A model generated the notes under the pieces. The model was not told the DNA's origin. It searched no databases and saw only the letters and a program-made list of their open reading frames with translations. The position numbers and the translations under genes are program-made. DNA of 64,000 nt from Podocnemis expansa (Eukaryota; Chordata; Testudines; Podocnemididae). Location of the stretch: positions 2,778,552-2,842,551 of the forward strand of contig ML682008.1 of the NCBI GenBank assembly GCA_007922195.1, read 5' to 3'. Positions 21,483 to 34,835 of the stretch are shown one piece after another (the first letter of the stretch is position 1; each line of letters starts with the position of its first letter).

Positions 21483-22958
21483 TGGATATTTATGTCATTC
21501 GGAGCTATGCTTTGGAAGAGCAAATTAGAACCAGAGTTCCTGAGATGACGTTATAAGGCTCTGTCTTTACTTTAAATTAAATATTGCTGTAAAGCGGTAA
21601 AGTATGTAATTTATTCTTCTATTTAGTAATAATTTCTTACTGCAAAGATAATTATAAATGAATGACTATATTTTTACAGTAAAGGAAATATGCATGCCTG
21701 GTTGCACATCCTTTATTCATATGTGAGTACAATTAATTTCCTTGTAGAAGGCCAGCACATCACATTTCTGTTGGAGAGGAGAACAAGAAGGTCTGGAATG
21801 AGAACAAGACAGGTTGTTCTCTGCTCAGGTTTGCAGACTTTAGAAGTTGGGATGGTTCAGAGAAGCATTGCACATGAACACCTGGAACAAAATCTTGCCC
21901 TGTGTTAAGGCTGCTTTGGCACCTTGAGACTGTGCTATTTGGTGTTGAGCTGGTGCCTGGGCAGAAAAGAAATGTCTGGAAAGTGCTGAATTCCAGTGAT
22001 TCTCAGTTGCAAGAAAGGTCTCTAGTGGTCTGTTATCAGCTGATATAGTTCAGAATAACCCTGAGGATTGGAGGAGCAAAACTGGTGCCTGATAACTGTT
22101 CTAAGTTTCCAGCTTTTAGATTTTACTTTGAGCATGGCTCATTTACACTCGAGCATCCAGAAACCTAAACTTCTGGATGTTGATCTGAATTGAAACCTAA
22201 TTCTGAACCTTTTGAAGCTCACCATTGTTGGGAATAAATCATACTGCCCCTTGTTCCTGCTGAAATTGTACAGAAGAATCAGTTCAGTTCCTTAAATCCC
22301 CTATCGGAAATAACTTTTCTTGTGTGTATCTGTGAAGGTATGTCTGTATTGGAAAACAGGCCCTATGTAATGTCTGCTCTTTAATATAAGAAATCTAGAC
22401 TCTTAGCCACTGTGGTGTTGAGATTTGATACAAGTGTGATCCAAGATGAACATTATGCTGAAAGAACCCTGGCCACTAGTAAATTACTTTTGGGCCCCTG
22501 AGGCATGAGGCATTAGATGTTTCCTAACTTGCATTTGATCAAGACTTTGCCATATTAAATTCTTTCTGCCCCTTAGGTCTCAGTCAGAAAAACAATTCCT
22601 AACAGTCAGATTGTCTTAAAATAATAAAAAACAGAAATAAAGACCCCTGGTCAGCTCAGGGCAAAGAAATCATGTTGGTTTTGGAAGTCTACTTTTCCCT
22701 CTCTGTCTGTCAGGATGCTAAGTGTACATGAAAGAAAAGAGACATATTAAGTATGACGTGTAATTCTGCTGTACGCATGTTTGTCATATTTTAACTCTCT
22801 ATGCTTTGCTTTGCATGATTCAGTTCCTGCTGATGGATCAGATTATTAAACCATGTGCTCTAGAATAAAAAGGTCATTTGTCAGAAATGTAAAGATTTCC
22901 ATAAAACTATTCTTAACTTTTCAAACAAAAAGCCCTTTTCATTTTAAAACTGGCACAG

Positions 22959-22962
<4 letters not shown>

Positions 22963-23036
<74 letters not shown>
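22963..23036. repeat. (CA)n microsatellite, about 37 units
   Basis: An uninterrupted run of AC dinucleotides, 74 bp. In the sense of the host transcript it is a CA repeat and ends 126 bp before the 63-nt exon at 23163. Confidence 0.98.
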
Positions 23037-23038
<2 letters not shown>

Positions 23039-23162
23039 CTATCTCAGTTTTTTAATATGCATAAGCCCAAATTGCTCTTTCCAGTAAAATATATCAAATA
23101 AAATCATTACAATGAAATGTTGCACAGTCCCTGGGTCTAACACACATTTAAATGCATTATAG

Positions 23163-23225
23163 ATTTACTGGCCTGCAGCAAAAGAAAAGGTGGAGATGTG
23201 CAAACTAGCTGGGAAAGATGCCCAG
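23163..23225 (+). CDS. SEMA3D: SEMA3D exon, 21 codons (63 nt)
   Basis: The exon reads [21 protein letters not shown]. The W-P-A-A-K-E and C-K-L-A-G-K-D motifs are typical of SEMA3D; the cysteine is expected to pair with the Cys of E-C-A-N-F in the next exon (known disulfide in class 3 sema domains). The donor CAG|GTGAGT is strong. The acceptor is weak: the bases before ATTATAG are purine- and A-rich with hardly any pyrimidine tract. The exon is short and phase 0 on both sides, so skipping it would keep frame. A (CA)n tract ends 126 bp upstream and a hAT element starts 286 bp downstream. Confidence 0.95.
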
Positions 23226-23510
23226 GTGAGTACAGAACATTTTTTTTTCCTTTACTGGTGCTGGTAACACTCTGTAGTTATATATTTGCTTCAAAATATG
23301 TTAATTTGACTATTAAGCAGTTGTTGAGGAAAAGATGGTAAATACACAGACTGTTGTATTCTAATTTAATGCGCAGAAGACACGTCATTACTAGTTTTCA
23401 AATCAATAACTTAAAAGAATAGTTTCATCTCTGCTTCAGATATTGAGATAAGCAGAATGTGAAACAATACTGAGTAGAGGGTGGCTATATACTTAGCCAG
23501 CAGTATATAG

Positions 23511-25090
23511 CAGTGGTCCCCAACCTATACTCTGCTGTGGCACGCCTCGGTACTGTCAAATTTTTCAAGGCACACCACTATTAAAAAACTCATGAATATT
23601 CAAATTAACTTATAATAATATGAATACTCATGAACCATGGCACAGTGGTTCAGAAATGCTGCTGTGTAAGGTAGTAGGGGTGGCAAGAGAGGAGAGGTCA
23701 GGAGTCGTGTGAAGTGGCAGGAGTGAGTGTGGGGAGCAGAGCTGGGCAGGGGTGGCAGAAGAGGACAGGGGCAGCCATGTGGGGAACATCACAAGGGTGG
23801 CAAGAGAGGAGAGAGGAATGGAGAACAAGAGCGGCTTTGTGGGGGGGAGAAGGGAACCTGGGGAGTGGGAAGGTAGGGCAGGGGAGCATGGCTCAGCCCC
23901 TCTTCCCTCCTCCTCCCCAGTGGCTCCCTGCAACCCAGGGCAGCCCCTCACCCCACTGCGGCTCCCTCCCATCCCAGTGGGTCCCCCCCCCAGGCTCCTA
24001 CTGCCCAAGATGGCCTCTCCTATCACTGCAGGGGCCAGAACTAGCCCTTCCCACACCGGTCTCACCAGGGCCCTGCAGGCCTTGTTGTGGCTCTGCCGAC
24101 CCTATTCACTTGCCCCTGCCAGGGCCACCATCAGCCTTCCCCCATGGCTGGATTTTTAAGCTGCTCCTGGAAGAGGCAGCCACAAAAATCTACCCCTGCC
24201 TCAACCAATCCAGCTCCAGCCACTGGGGCCAGGGCCAGATACCGTTTCCTTTGTCCCAGGCTCCCTGGCAGGGTTGGGATCAGGGCTTTCCCCAACACCC
24301 CCCACACCCTCCCCAGTTGTCCACTAGTAACAGTGTTATACTAATTTAGTGATGACTCCAACACCCCCCTACCGTCCCCCAATTTCAGGTCCTGGGGAAG
24401 CTGCTGGGCTGCATCCTGCCACCACCAGATCAGGACGGCTGCCAGGAACCTCTGGGAACCCCTGGTCAGGACTGGACTGGGGCTGCCGGCAGCTCTGGCG
24501 ACCCTTGGCTGGGGCAGGCTTAAGCAGCCACCACTGCTGCCACTATGGACCCTTAGACAAAGACAAAGCCAATGGCCTCAGGGACCGAAGAAAGGGACCA
24601 CTGCTGGCCCCGCAGACACCCCGGAGTGGGGCTCGAATTGGGCTGCAGCTGCCCAGGGACCCCCAGATAGAGAGGAGCCAATGGCCCCAGGGACCCCAGA
24701 ATGGGGCCGCTTGCCGCCACCGCCAGGGACACGCTGGAGCAGGGCTGGAATGGGGTCACGGCTGCCACTGCCACCAGTTCTGGGGATCCCTGGCTGGGGC
24801 AAGATTGGACGGCCAGAGCCAGAATGGGACCATTGGCAGCCCTCCACCCCTCCCCACTCTCCCATGCCCCTAGCAGTCCCCTGATCCCCCAGTGCCCCCC
24901 CCCACCTATTAACCCCCTTTCCCCAGCCCATGCTTCCCTGCAGCCAGCAAACTCTGTTGCAGGCCTTTTTACTAGCCCTGCACAGCCCACACAGCTGGGC
25001 TGAACAGGGAGGGAACTTTAAAATGACTCCAGCTCTTGGGGATTCTCACAGCACACCAGTATGACGCAGCACAGCGATTGGGAACCACTG
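23511..25090. mobile_element. hAT-type element, 1580 bp, perfect 8-bp duplication
   Basis: Ends CAGTGGTCCCCAACC and GATTGGGAACCACTG are inverted repeats, and GTATATAG flanks both sides exactly (23503-23510 and 25091-25098). The outer 120 bp are AT-rich and of standard hAT-MITE type (GTGGCACGCCTC and CAAGGCACACCAC on the left, CAGCACACCAGTATGACG on the right). The 1.2-kb centre is GC-rich with repeated CCAGGGACCCC-like and CCTGGCTGGGG-like phrases. Long open frames occur on both strands there, but they are low-complexity Pro/Gly/Ser-rich and show no hAT transposase (no BED finger, no dimerisation domain). It is read as a non-autonomous element. Confidence 0.88.
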
Positions 25091-25099
25091 GTATATAGG

Positions 25100-26235
25100 C
25101 AAAATTTAGCTACAGTGTGTCTTGAGAGGTGAATCAATTCTGTTGTGAAATGTATCCTTATCCTGTGACTTTCACTCGCTGAAGGACTGCTCCAAAGCCA
25201 GTGAAGTCAGTGGGAATCTTTCATTGTAGGATCCTCTTGTTTCATAAGAAGCTCTTATGATTATCAAATTGTCCCTTCCCCTTGGAAATACCCTGAACAC
25301 AGCTTTCTCACAGTTCATTAACAAAACGTTAGATTTATATATTTGCAAATTAACTTAATGCGCAGGAGTTGTAATCAACAGCAGTCTGAACCAAAGTCTC
25401 ATGGACTTGTGAGCTTTCCCCTAGGACCACTTTCTATAAGATTGAGAATTATTCTGTATAATGAAAGGACTCCCTCATCTCTCCTGATTCCCCCATGACC
25501 AACAAGAAGCACCATCAAGAAAGTGGAGCCTACTTCACTCATACACATTAGGTTTCTTCCAGTCTCTTCCCTCCCTCTCTGGCCTCTGGGCAATTTTGTT
25601 GCAGGACGGAACTAAACTAGAACCCTGGATCTCAAATACAGTTTACAGCAGAGGAGGTGCCATCTCTGGGATCCTAATGTAATGGCTACCCCTTATCTCT
25701 CTAATACAGAAGATCTGAGCAACATCTGAACTCTGAGAAAGCTCTGAGCCCAATCTGTGTATAGATTTTGGACTCATCACTGTGCTCTTGTAAAAGAGAC
25801 GCAACAAAGGGTGAATATTTGTTTTGTGACACCTCATAGATATCACTTATTACATTATCTCTTCAGCTTTCTTCCCGCCTCAAGGGTTAGACTGCAGATA
25901 TAACATTAACTTATAAATACTCATCAGAACAGCTTGCGTGTTTCCTTCTTTTTCCCAGTTATGGCAAGTCTGTTGCTTGCCCTATACTCCCCAACCATAA
26001 CCTTCTAATAGACAGCCACAATCTTAGTCATCGTGCTGCTGAACAGCAAGGGCCAGGGCTATTCAGGGATAACATTGTGCTAACTAGCCTAGTGTCATAG
26101 TCCTTGTGATGACTTGTGTGTGTGTGCACGCATGCATGCATGTGCGTGTATTCTCTTTCCTGCTTATTGCTTCCTGCTCTGTGACCTTGTTCCTCTTTTG
26201 TGTCCTGCTTCCTGAACTCAGTATTCGAGTTACTG
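25100..26235. other. Intron, nothing recognised
   Basis: Unique-looking sequence. A purine/pyrimidine-alternating run, (TG)n then GCATGCATGCATG, lies at 26115-26150 and may form Z-DNA-like structure. Confidence 0.5.
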
Positions 26236-26254
26236 GTCTTTTGTATTTGTGTAC

Positions 26255-26332
26255 GTAAGTGCCACAAGTGCAGGGGACCGGACTCAATGACCTCGCATGG
26301 TCCCTTCCAGTTTCTATGATTCTATGACCTTA
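26255..26332 (+). mobile_element. CR1 LINE 3' terminus
   Basis: GCAGGGGACCGGACTCAATG, ACCTCGCATGGTCCCTTCC, then TTCTATGATTCTATGA, the typical CR1 end with its octamer repeat. Confidence 0.85.
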
Positions 26333-27059
26333 GATGTGCACACTTACTCAGGGACAACTGCTGCATACTGGCCATTTGGGCTTAACAGGTTCATGATTCT
26401 TATTGGCTTCAACTGACTACCAATGTATGTGTCTTGCTTCAATTTTCTTGGGTTTTGAGATGGCTGTTTATGGTGCATCAGAGCATAACAGACCTGCCCC
26501 AGTTCTTGCTCCTCAATAAGGAAGGGCCAATGCAAGGGGAGTACATACACAATGCACCCTTTGACAGTTTATTGCAGCCCTGAGGATTGCTGACGGAGGG
26601 CCCCTGCATCCATTCCCGCAATTAACCTTTAACTGTTAATGTTTGCACCGAGTGTTTAACTGGAAGAAATTATAGGGTAATCTATGGGCGAGCCAAATGT
26701 GGGCTTGTCACATTTTTTGAATCGGTTGCCAACTTTCCCATTGCCAGACAATTGCTAAAGACTAGTGCTTTACTACAACAAAGCTTGGTACATAGATCTG
26801 CTCAAAACTGTTCACCATGTTCTTTGTCACTGCTCATAGTTTTATGTCAGAATAACAAGAATGCAATCAGTAGAACATATAAGTCATCGCCTGATGGATG
26901 AACAGTATAGGGATTTTTCAGAGCTATTACTGTAGCCCTTTCAACATTTTTTTAAAAACGTTTTGGCACAGCTATTGGTTACCAAATGTTGATGTGAGAG
27001 AAAAAATAAATAAGTGACCAAATCTGAGTTTTGTTTAGTGCATGGTTATGAAGTATTAA

Positions 27060-28515
<1,456 letters not shown>

Positions 28516-28545
28516 GAAAATAAACAGAGTCTGATGGCACTTATT
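28516..28545 (-). mobile_element. Penelope-like tail, piece cut off by a MITE
   Basis: AATAAACAGAGTCTGATGGC and ACTTATT are the outer end of the - strand tail that resumes at 29012 after the inserted MITE. Confidence 0.65.
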
Positions 28546-29011
28546 GGGTATGTTTGCACTTAGAAGTTGTTTCAAAATAAGGAAGCTTATTTTGACATAA
28601 CTTTTTTTCTGTTCATGCAGGCATTTTTGTTATTTCAAAATAAGAGTCTCTTTATTTTGCAATAACAAAGTGCTGTTTTGAAATAATAAAACCTGCTTTT
28701 ATTTTGAAATAGCGCTTAACTAGAAATTATTATTTTGAAATAAGCTGTTCTAAGCTGTGGAATAGGTGTATTTCAAAATAATGGCCCTATTCTTTTGCCT
28801 GCCTTCCCCTATTTTGACTTAAAGTCTAGTGATGACCTTCAATTTCAAAATAGTAACTCCTACCTTATTTTGAATTAAAGAGTCTTCCCTGGGCTCCTAA
28901 TTCGAAATAAATTTGAAGTAGTGCTAATTCAAATAGTTAGTTTGAATTAAAATCAAAATAGTTATTTCAAAATAACTATTTCAAATTAATTTTGTCAGTG
29001 TACACATAGCC
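28546..29011. mobile_element. TIR element, TTTCAAAATA family (466 bp)
   Basis: Starts GGGTATGTTTGCACTTAG and ends GTCAGTGTACACATAGCC. The interior is built of TATTTTGAAATA and TTTCAAAATAA words in both orientations. It interrupts a Penelope tail. No coding capacity. Confidence 0.75.
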
Positions 29012-29180
29012 ATAAAGGCTAACAAATTTATTTATCGCATGAGCTTTCATGAGAGAAAATCCCACTTCATCAGACATGAAAGCTCATGCGATAAATAAAT
29101 TTGTTAACTTTTGTAAGTGCCACCAAACTCCTAGTTTGTTTTGCTGAACTAGACTAACATGGCTGCCCCTTTGGAACTTG
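29012..29180. mobile_element. Head-to-head Penelope-like tail pair
   Basis: A - strand tail (GGCTAACAAATTTATTTATC, GCATGAGCTTTCATGAG, AATCCCACTTCATCAGA) abuts a + strand tail (CATGAAAGCTCATGCGATAA, ATAAATTTGTTAAC, TAGTTTGTTTTGCTGAAC, ATGGCTGCCCCTTTGG). Confidence 0.85.
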
Positions 29181-29840
29181 CACTGAGGAAACCCACCCAT
29201 GACTGAACTGATAATTATAGGACCTATATACATTATTCCAGCCCTTTTACTTAATGCAAAGGCACCAAAAGTGGGGCAAAGACCTTACCTTAGTCAGATA
29301 TATTTGTGATGGAGCAGGAAGACTTGGGGATATTTTCCTCCCTTCCCTGGCATTCCTGCACAGGACACACACAAAATATCTTCAAGCTCAGTTCAGATTG
29401 ATTCTGACACTTTTGTCTTCACAGGGTCTACCCCCAGCTCCACTAGCTTGAAACATTATCCTCTTCTGTGTGCCTGTATAGATCACACCTTTAAAATGGT
29501 GCAGTAAGAGGCCTCTGTGAAAACAGTGTCAGTGTCCCAGTTTCACACTACAGGGTACAATCTAGCCACTAACTGATGGGACAGCAAGAAACTTCCCCTA
29601 TAAACAGATTATTACACAATTGTCCATTGTAGCGTTGTCAGGATTTTATTTCCCCTTCCCCTAAAGCAACTGCTACTTGACATATAGGAAATAGGGCATT
29701 TGATTAGACTTAATAACTAGCCTGATCCATTAGGATGAGACCAATGTTCCTGTGTAGCTAAGTGCGGAAGAGGCATCTATTTTTCATAGGTTCAAAAATT
29801 TCCCTTTTTCATATGCCTAAGAAATTAGAACATTTTAACG
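29181..29840. other. Intron, nothing recognised
   Basis: No exon, RNA gene or confident repeat seen. Confidence 0.5.
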
Positions 29841-29841
29841 A

Positions 29842-30305
29842 GTTCCAAAGGGGTAGCCATGTTAGTCTGGTTCAAAACAAACTAGGAGTCTTGTGGCACT
29901 TTTAAAGATGAACAAATATATTTTTTGCATGAATTTTCATGGGAGAAATCTCACTTGATCAGATGCCTGAAGACTGAGAACTTACAGAACAGGAGGAAAA
30001 TAAATGCAGGGAAGTTTAAGTTATAGGCTCACATTGTTACAGAAAATCAAAGCAGTTTAAATTCAAATAGCAAGGTCAGATCACCTGTTGTAATAAGAGC
30101 AAAAAAGAAACTTGGGAGGCGAGTGTCAAAAATGCATATGAATTCCAGTTCTGCAGTTTCTCTTTGGAGCTTTGATTTGTTATCTATTTAAGTACAGCTA
30201 TTAACCAATCATCAATGGAGTGAGCAGGGAGATCGAAGTATTCCCCTATTAGTTTTTGAATGTTGGTATTTCTGATGTCCGATTTGTGTCCATTTATTCT
30301 CCCTG
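29842..30305 (-). mobile_element. Penelope-like element, tail plus start of endonuclease end
   Basis: TTCCAAAGGGGTAGCCATGT opens the tail, followed by GATGAACAAATATATTTTTT and TCACTTGATCAGATGCC. From about 30120 the sequence TCCAGTTCTGCAGTTTCTC, TAGTTTTTGAATGTTGG and GATTTGTGTCCATTTATTCT matches the endonuclease end of the 9595-10557 copy. It stops before the GIY-YIG motif. Confidence 0.8.
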
Positions 30306-31486
30306 TCTAGGTGCAGCTTTTCTCCCTCATGCAGCCCCACTCTCACCCCTTTGCTTGCCCTTTACATCCCTAAGGAGTGTTCATTTCTCCCATTGCTACC
30401 CAAAGCTTCACATGGTGGTATGTCTTGCCTACAGCCTTGTTTATTCAAGTGCAATGTAGCAGTGAACAGCTTGAGACACTCACTCCCTTTCTTACTCCAG
30501 CATTTACCTATAATGTTGAATCTCTGCAGTGTCTCACTCGGTTCTTGAGATGTCAGGAGCCAGATTTTACTAGCCCTTACTCTCCCCACAAACCCATTTA
30601 TTTGGCTGTGGGTGCATGGGCTCATACTGAAGGCTGTCTCCCGAGATTTGAAACTAAAATCAGGTTTTTGCACAGTAACTCAGAATATTGGCACTGGCCC
30701 AGATCCTATCTTGTTTTTTTTTTTTTTTTAAAAGTTTAGGCTATAATTATGTGAGTTTTGTCCAAGCCTGTTCGATTCTAATCTGCTGTTTGGAAAACAA
30801 AGGCTCAAGGTATTCTTCCTTGCTCTAATAAGTCTTTGAAATCTGCCAATGTAAGGACAATCTTTGAAACCTGCCAGTGTTGTCTGCCAACTGTCTGCTG
30901 TCTGATGCCAGTGCTCCAAAAACAGAGGAGTCAGAGCAAGTCAGGTGACTTCAAACCACAGCACACAACTGTTTTTGAAATGGTATAAAATCTCCTGCGG
31001 CGTCACACAGTAGGATTTAAGAAGATTAAAATCCCAACCTTGCTTTTATTGAAGTTAGAGCCAGAACATCTCTTGGCTGTCAGATGAACAGGATTGGCCT
31101 TAATTTGTGCCTTTTGCCACAGCTTTCAAAACCATGTTAAAAGCTTTGGCCACTTATGTCTTAATTATCTGTGCTCTGTATGGTTTACCTGTTGGTTTCT
31201 GGGTGAAGTTTGAGCTCTTTAGTTTTGATGTACAAAACCTTAAATGACTTGGGTCCTGCTTAACTCAGAGACCACTCCAGGCTATATTTGATACTTCTTT
31301 AGTTGCAAGCCTCTGAGGGGCTAATACTAATAGACACCTAGCTGGAATGGGAGTAGGATGGGAGCAGGATTTACACGCTGTGATCTTTATCCTTGGATCT
31401 CATTTTCCCCATCAGAGTGCCTCAGTCCATTCTGGTGACCTTCTGAGGACACTTGAAGGTTTATCTTATCTCCTGCAAGTAACAAG
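30306..31486. other. Intron, nothing recognised
   Basis: Open frames of 65-120 codons overlap on both strands around 30256-30739 but share no known motif and read as chance. Confidence 0.45.
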
Positions 31487-32495
31487 GGGTATGTCTACAC
31501 TGAAAAGTTTTTTTCAAAATGAGGAGGCTTATTTTGAAAAAAAAAACAAAAAACAACTTTTTACCTGTCCATGCAGGCATTATGTTATTTTGAAATAAGC
31601 GCTTTATTTTGAAAAAATGAAGCACTGTTTTGAAATAAGTAAACCTGATTTTATTTCAAAGGAACAAATCTTTCAAAATAGCTATTTCCAAAAAAGCTGT
31701 TCCAAGCTGTGGAATTGCCTGTTTTTTTTTTTGTTTTTTTTTTAAATAATTGCATTATACTTCTCCTTGCCTTCCCCTATTTCAAAATAGAGGGTCTAGT
31801 AAAGACACTCTGTTTCAGGGATTAGCAAGCTTTGCCAACCCCTGTGCCAGTCCTTTCTCCCTGACCCTCAGCTGGTGCTGGTGGCCGCCTCTAATGAAAA
31901 AAATGTGGCAGCTTCCTGAAAACTGAGCAGCGGTTGCGGCTGGAGTGGGAGCACTTCCCAGGCATGCCATGGAAAGAAGTCACCAACAGTGGCTCATCTT
32001 GGCAGTGTGCCCAGGGACAGGGGTCCCCAGGCATGCCACAAAAAGAAGTGGCTCTTTTTCAGGGGTTCCCAAGCATGCTGCAGAAAGAAGCTGCCTAGAG
32101 TGGCTCCTTTGGAGAGCATCACAGTACAGAGAGGAGTCACTCTGGACAGTTTTTTTTTCTGTGTCACATGGCGGCATAGGCATGGTGGGACCCCCTGTGT
32201 CTGAGCTGCCTAGAGTGGCTTTCAGTGGAAGGAGTGGCAATTTCTGTGGTACTGCAGAGGGTGTCAGGTGCCACTCTAAATGGGCTTGGGTGCCACTGTT
32301 GGCACCTGTGCTGGGGGTTGCCTAACCCTGCTTTATTTTGAAATATTTCCTACCTTATTTTGAAATAGAGAGTCTTCACTAGACTCCAATTTCAAAATAA
32401 TAAATTTGAAATAATGCTATTTCAAAATAATTATTTTCAAATAAATTCAAAATAATTATTTTGAAATAACTATTTTGCAATATCTTTGGCAGTGC
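31487..32495. mobile_element. TIR element, TTTCAAAATA family, with an internal hAT insertion
   Basis: Starts GGGTATGTCTACACTGAAAA and ends GGCAGTGCAGACATAGCC, flanked by AAG at 31484-31486 and 32496-32498. Shares its interior words with the copy at 28546. A hAT element at 31816-32330 splits it. Confidence 0.8.
31816..32330. mobile_element. hAT-like element inside a TIR element (515 bp)
   Basis: Ends CAGGGATTAGCAAGCTTTGC and GGGGGTTGCCTAACCCTG are imperfect inverted repeats. The flanks CTCTGTTT and CTTTATTT agree at six of eight bases. The GC-rich interior has a recurrent phrase of the form AGGCATGCCA-GAAAGAAG (at about 31962, 32031 and 32071). No transposase. Confidence 0.65.
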
Positions 32496-33039
32496 AGACA
32501 TAGCCAAGGAGCATTATTTGAGACGGGGGGAAGGGATGGAATATATTTCTGGATTGGAAGTTATTTGATTCTTTCTGGGGAGTGACTGGGAACAAGGAGT
32601 CAATTTCCTATTATTCAGCATTCTACATCCCATAATTTCATCTGCATCCCATAATATTTCATGCCTTCTTTCCAAAAGCCACAAAAATGCACATACCCCT
32701 CCCTGCTGTCCACCGTCTCTGACAGAAGCCTGGAATCTGCGAGGAGTTTTGCACCATTGTCTTGAGTGTTGCAAGCACAGGGTGCATGTTTCTGCAGTAT
32801 TTGCAGAGCCACCAGGGGAGTTGTGAGGAACATGATGATTTCTTGATAGCTAAGTTGCTGTGAGACATAGGAAGAAATTATTCAAGGTTGTTGGTAGCAT
32901 TTGCAGAGCAGCTGGCTATGGTGGAGACCTAGCTCTGGGCCTAAGAAACAAGTACTGATTGGTGGGATTGCAGTTTTGGGATGATGAGCATTAACTGCAG
33001 TACTTTTCAGATGTGCAAGGCCACTCCTCTGGATCTCTG

Positions 33040-33357
33040 TGCTGATCTTGCCGCAGCCCTGTAGCACTTTGGAACCCAAGTGAGAACTAAACTGACAGCT
33101 GAGATCCTGGGAGACCTAAGCTACACCTTGCTCCCATGGCTCATGGTGCCATACATCAGCCACCTCCACTGCATGCAAGAAGCACTTTGACTATAGGCTC
33201 AATTAGCATGTACAAAATGACAGTTGAGCATGTCTTTGGTCATTTGAAGGTTGTTCACTGGTGTTGTCTGTTTACCAGATTGGACCTCAGTGAGAAAAAT
33301 ATCTCACTGGATTTAGCCATCTGCTGTACCCTGGAGAACATTTGGGAAGAAGCATAG
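33040..33357 (+). pseudogene. Harbinger transposase C-terminal remnant
   Basis: In one frame near 33127 the sequence reads L-P-W-L-M-V-P-Y-I-S-H-L. After a frameshift, 33205-33355 reads M-T-V-E-H-V-F-G-H-L-K-V, then L-F-T-R-L-D-L-S-E-K-N-I and C-C-T-L-E-N-I-W-E-E-A and a stop. These match the end of the HARB1-type nuclease: the L-P-W-L-M-x-P-Y block, the catalytic-Glu V-E-x-x-F-G-x-L-K block and the C-C-x-L-x-N-I-x-E-E terminus. Upstream catalytic Asp regions are not readable. This is an inactive relic, unrelated to the host semaphorin. Confidence 0.75.
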
Positions 33358-34835
33358 GTGGTGGTGGCAAAGGGGTGGAGCTGAAATGACAGTCTCTTCT
33401 GAATTTGAACAGCCAGATACAACAGGAGGTGTTGCAGTTGAAGGAAGCTTTGAAAGATCATTTTAATACTGTGCCAGAGTAATGAGCATTGTTGTCGTCT
33501 ACAGTACCTGGCCTTGCTCTTTTGCAGCCTTGTGTGAATCTTGTAGTGAATGCCCTGTATGTAGGAATAGAGCATTGTCAATGCACCTGTTAATGCCATT
33601 TGTGAATGTTGTTATGGGCTCTGTGACACAGTAAAGTAATAGGCAATGAGTGACTATCAGCTTTGCTCAGCACCAGCCAATATATGCCATGAACTAATAA
33701 AGATGAATTTTGTTCTAATAATAGAATTTTATTCTGTAACATGAGCCAGGCAACTAAAAAAATCTAAACTTAATAAGGGAAAAAGATGTTGGGAAAGAGA
33801 GAGAACGCTCCAGTTCAGCTACACACACCCCAACTGTGGCTCTCACAGGTCAGTGTATGTTAAGCTGTGATTTTCTTTAATGGCCCCCCTCAAGGTGGAA
33901 TGATAAGGGAGTGCATCAACCCCAGAAGCCGGGTGGAATATTCAAGTGGGGTATAGACAGTCCCAATATTGAGTTCTTTATGGGTGCTGTGTGAGGTGAG
34001 TTTAGGATTGTTGAGCTGGCAGGTCTACAGAGTCTGTGGCAACTCAGTTTGCTGTCTGATAATCACAAACATCTTCTGCTGCACGGTGCTCTCCATTTCC
34101 TGTGCCTTTCTCCTCTCCAACCTATCCTTCACCATGCTGTCTGTAAGGGTGTCTTCCAGCCCCTGGTTTTGTCCTATGATATTGTACTGACTTGCAGGAT
34201 CTCCTGGAAAAGGTCACCTCAAGTCCTTTTCTTTCCCCTTCCTGTCTGGCTGAGGTGTACCACAGATGTGGATGGGGAGACCCCATAGGCAACAATAGCA
34301 GTAAGTGCAGTTACAACACACAAAGGTTCCGTTCTCAGTGTGTTGACCACAAAAATTGAAACTGATGCTATGGAATTCACTCCCTTTGCCCTTCCAAAAG
34401 AAGTATGCACCACATTCTTGTTTCCACTTGGGATCGATAGACCATGGTACCAGTCACATTGACAGACATGGTGAGCATGGCCCTGGAGGGAGGAGGAATG
34501 ACGAAATGAAAGTGGAGTGGGTCACTGCCATGATTATAGTCATATAGGGCAATGGAACTGAATACTGACATTGTTTTCCACAGATGGTGGTGATTTTAGC
34601 TGACACCTCACTCCTGAGAGCTGATAACTGCTCCATATGCCTCTGCCTAATTCTAGAGGGAATGAAAAGCAAATAGCAACTGGTTGTTCCACTTCCTCTT
34701 TTAGCAGAAGTGAAAAAAGATTTCACCAACAGATGTGCCTTGCTGCTTTGGTGGGTCCACCTCTGTAATCTGAAAGCAAACTGCAGACTTACCAGAGATG
34801 CCTTCCCTTGAATCAAGCATGCCCATGCTCAACTG

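Noticed and set aside
23714..24873. Open frames of 100-211 codons on both strands in the GC-rich block
   Set aside because: They lie inside a hAT element with an exact 8-bp duplication, overlap in several frames, and translate to Pro/Gly/Ser-rich low complexity without any domain. High GC alone lowers stop frequency.
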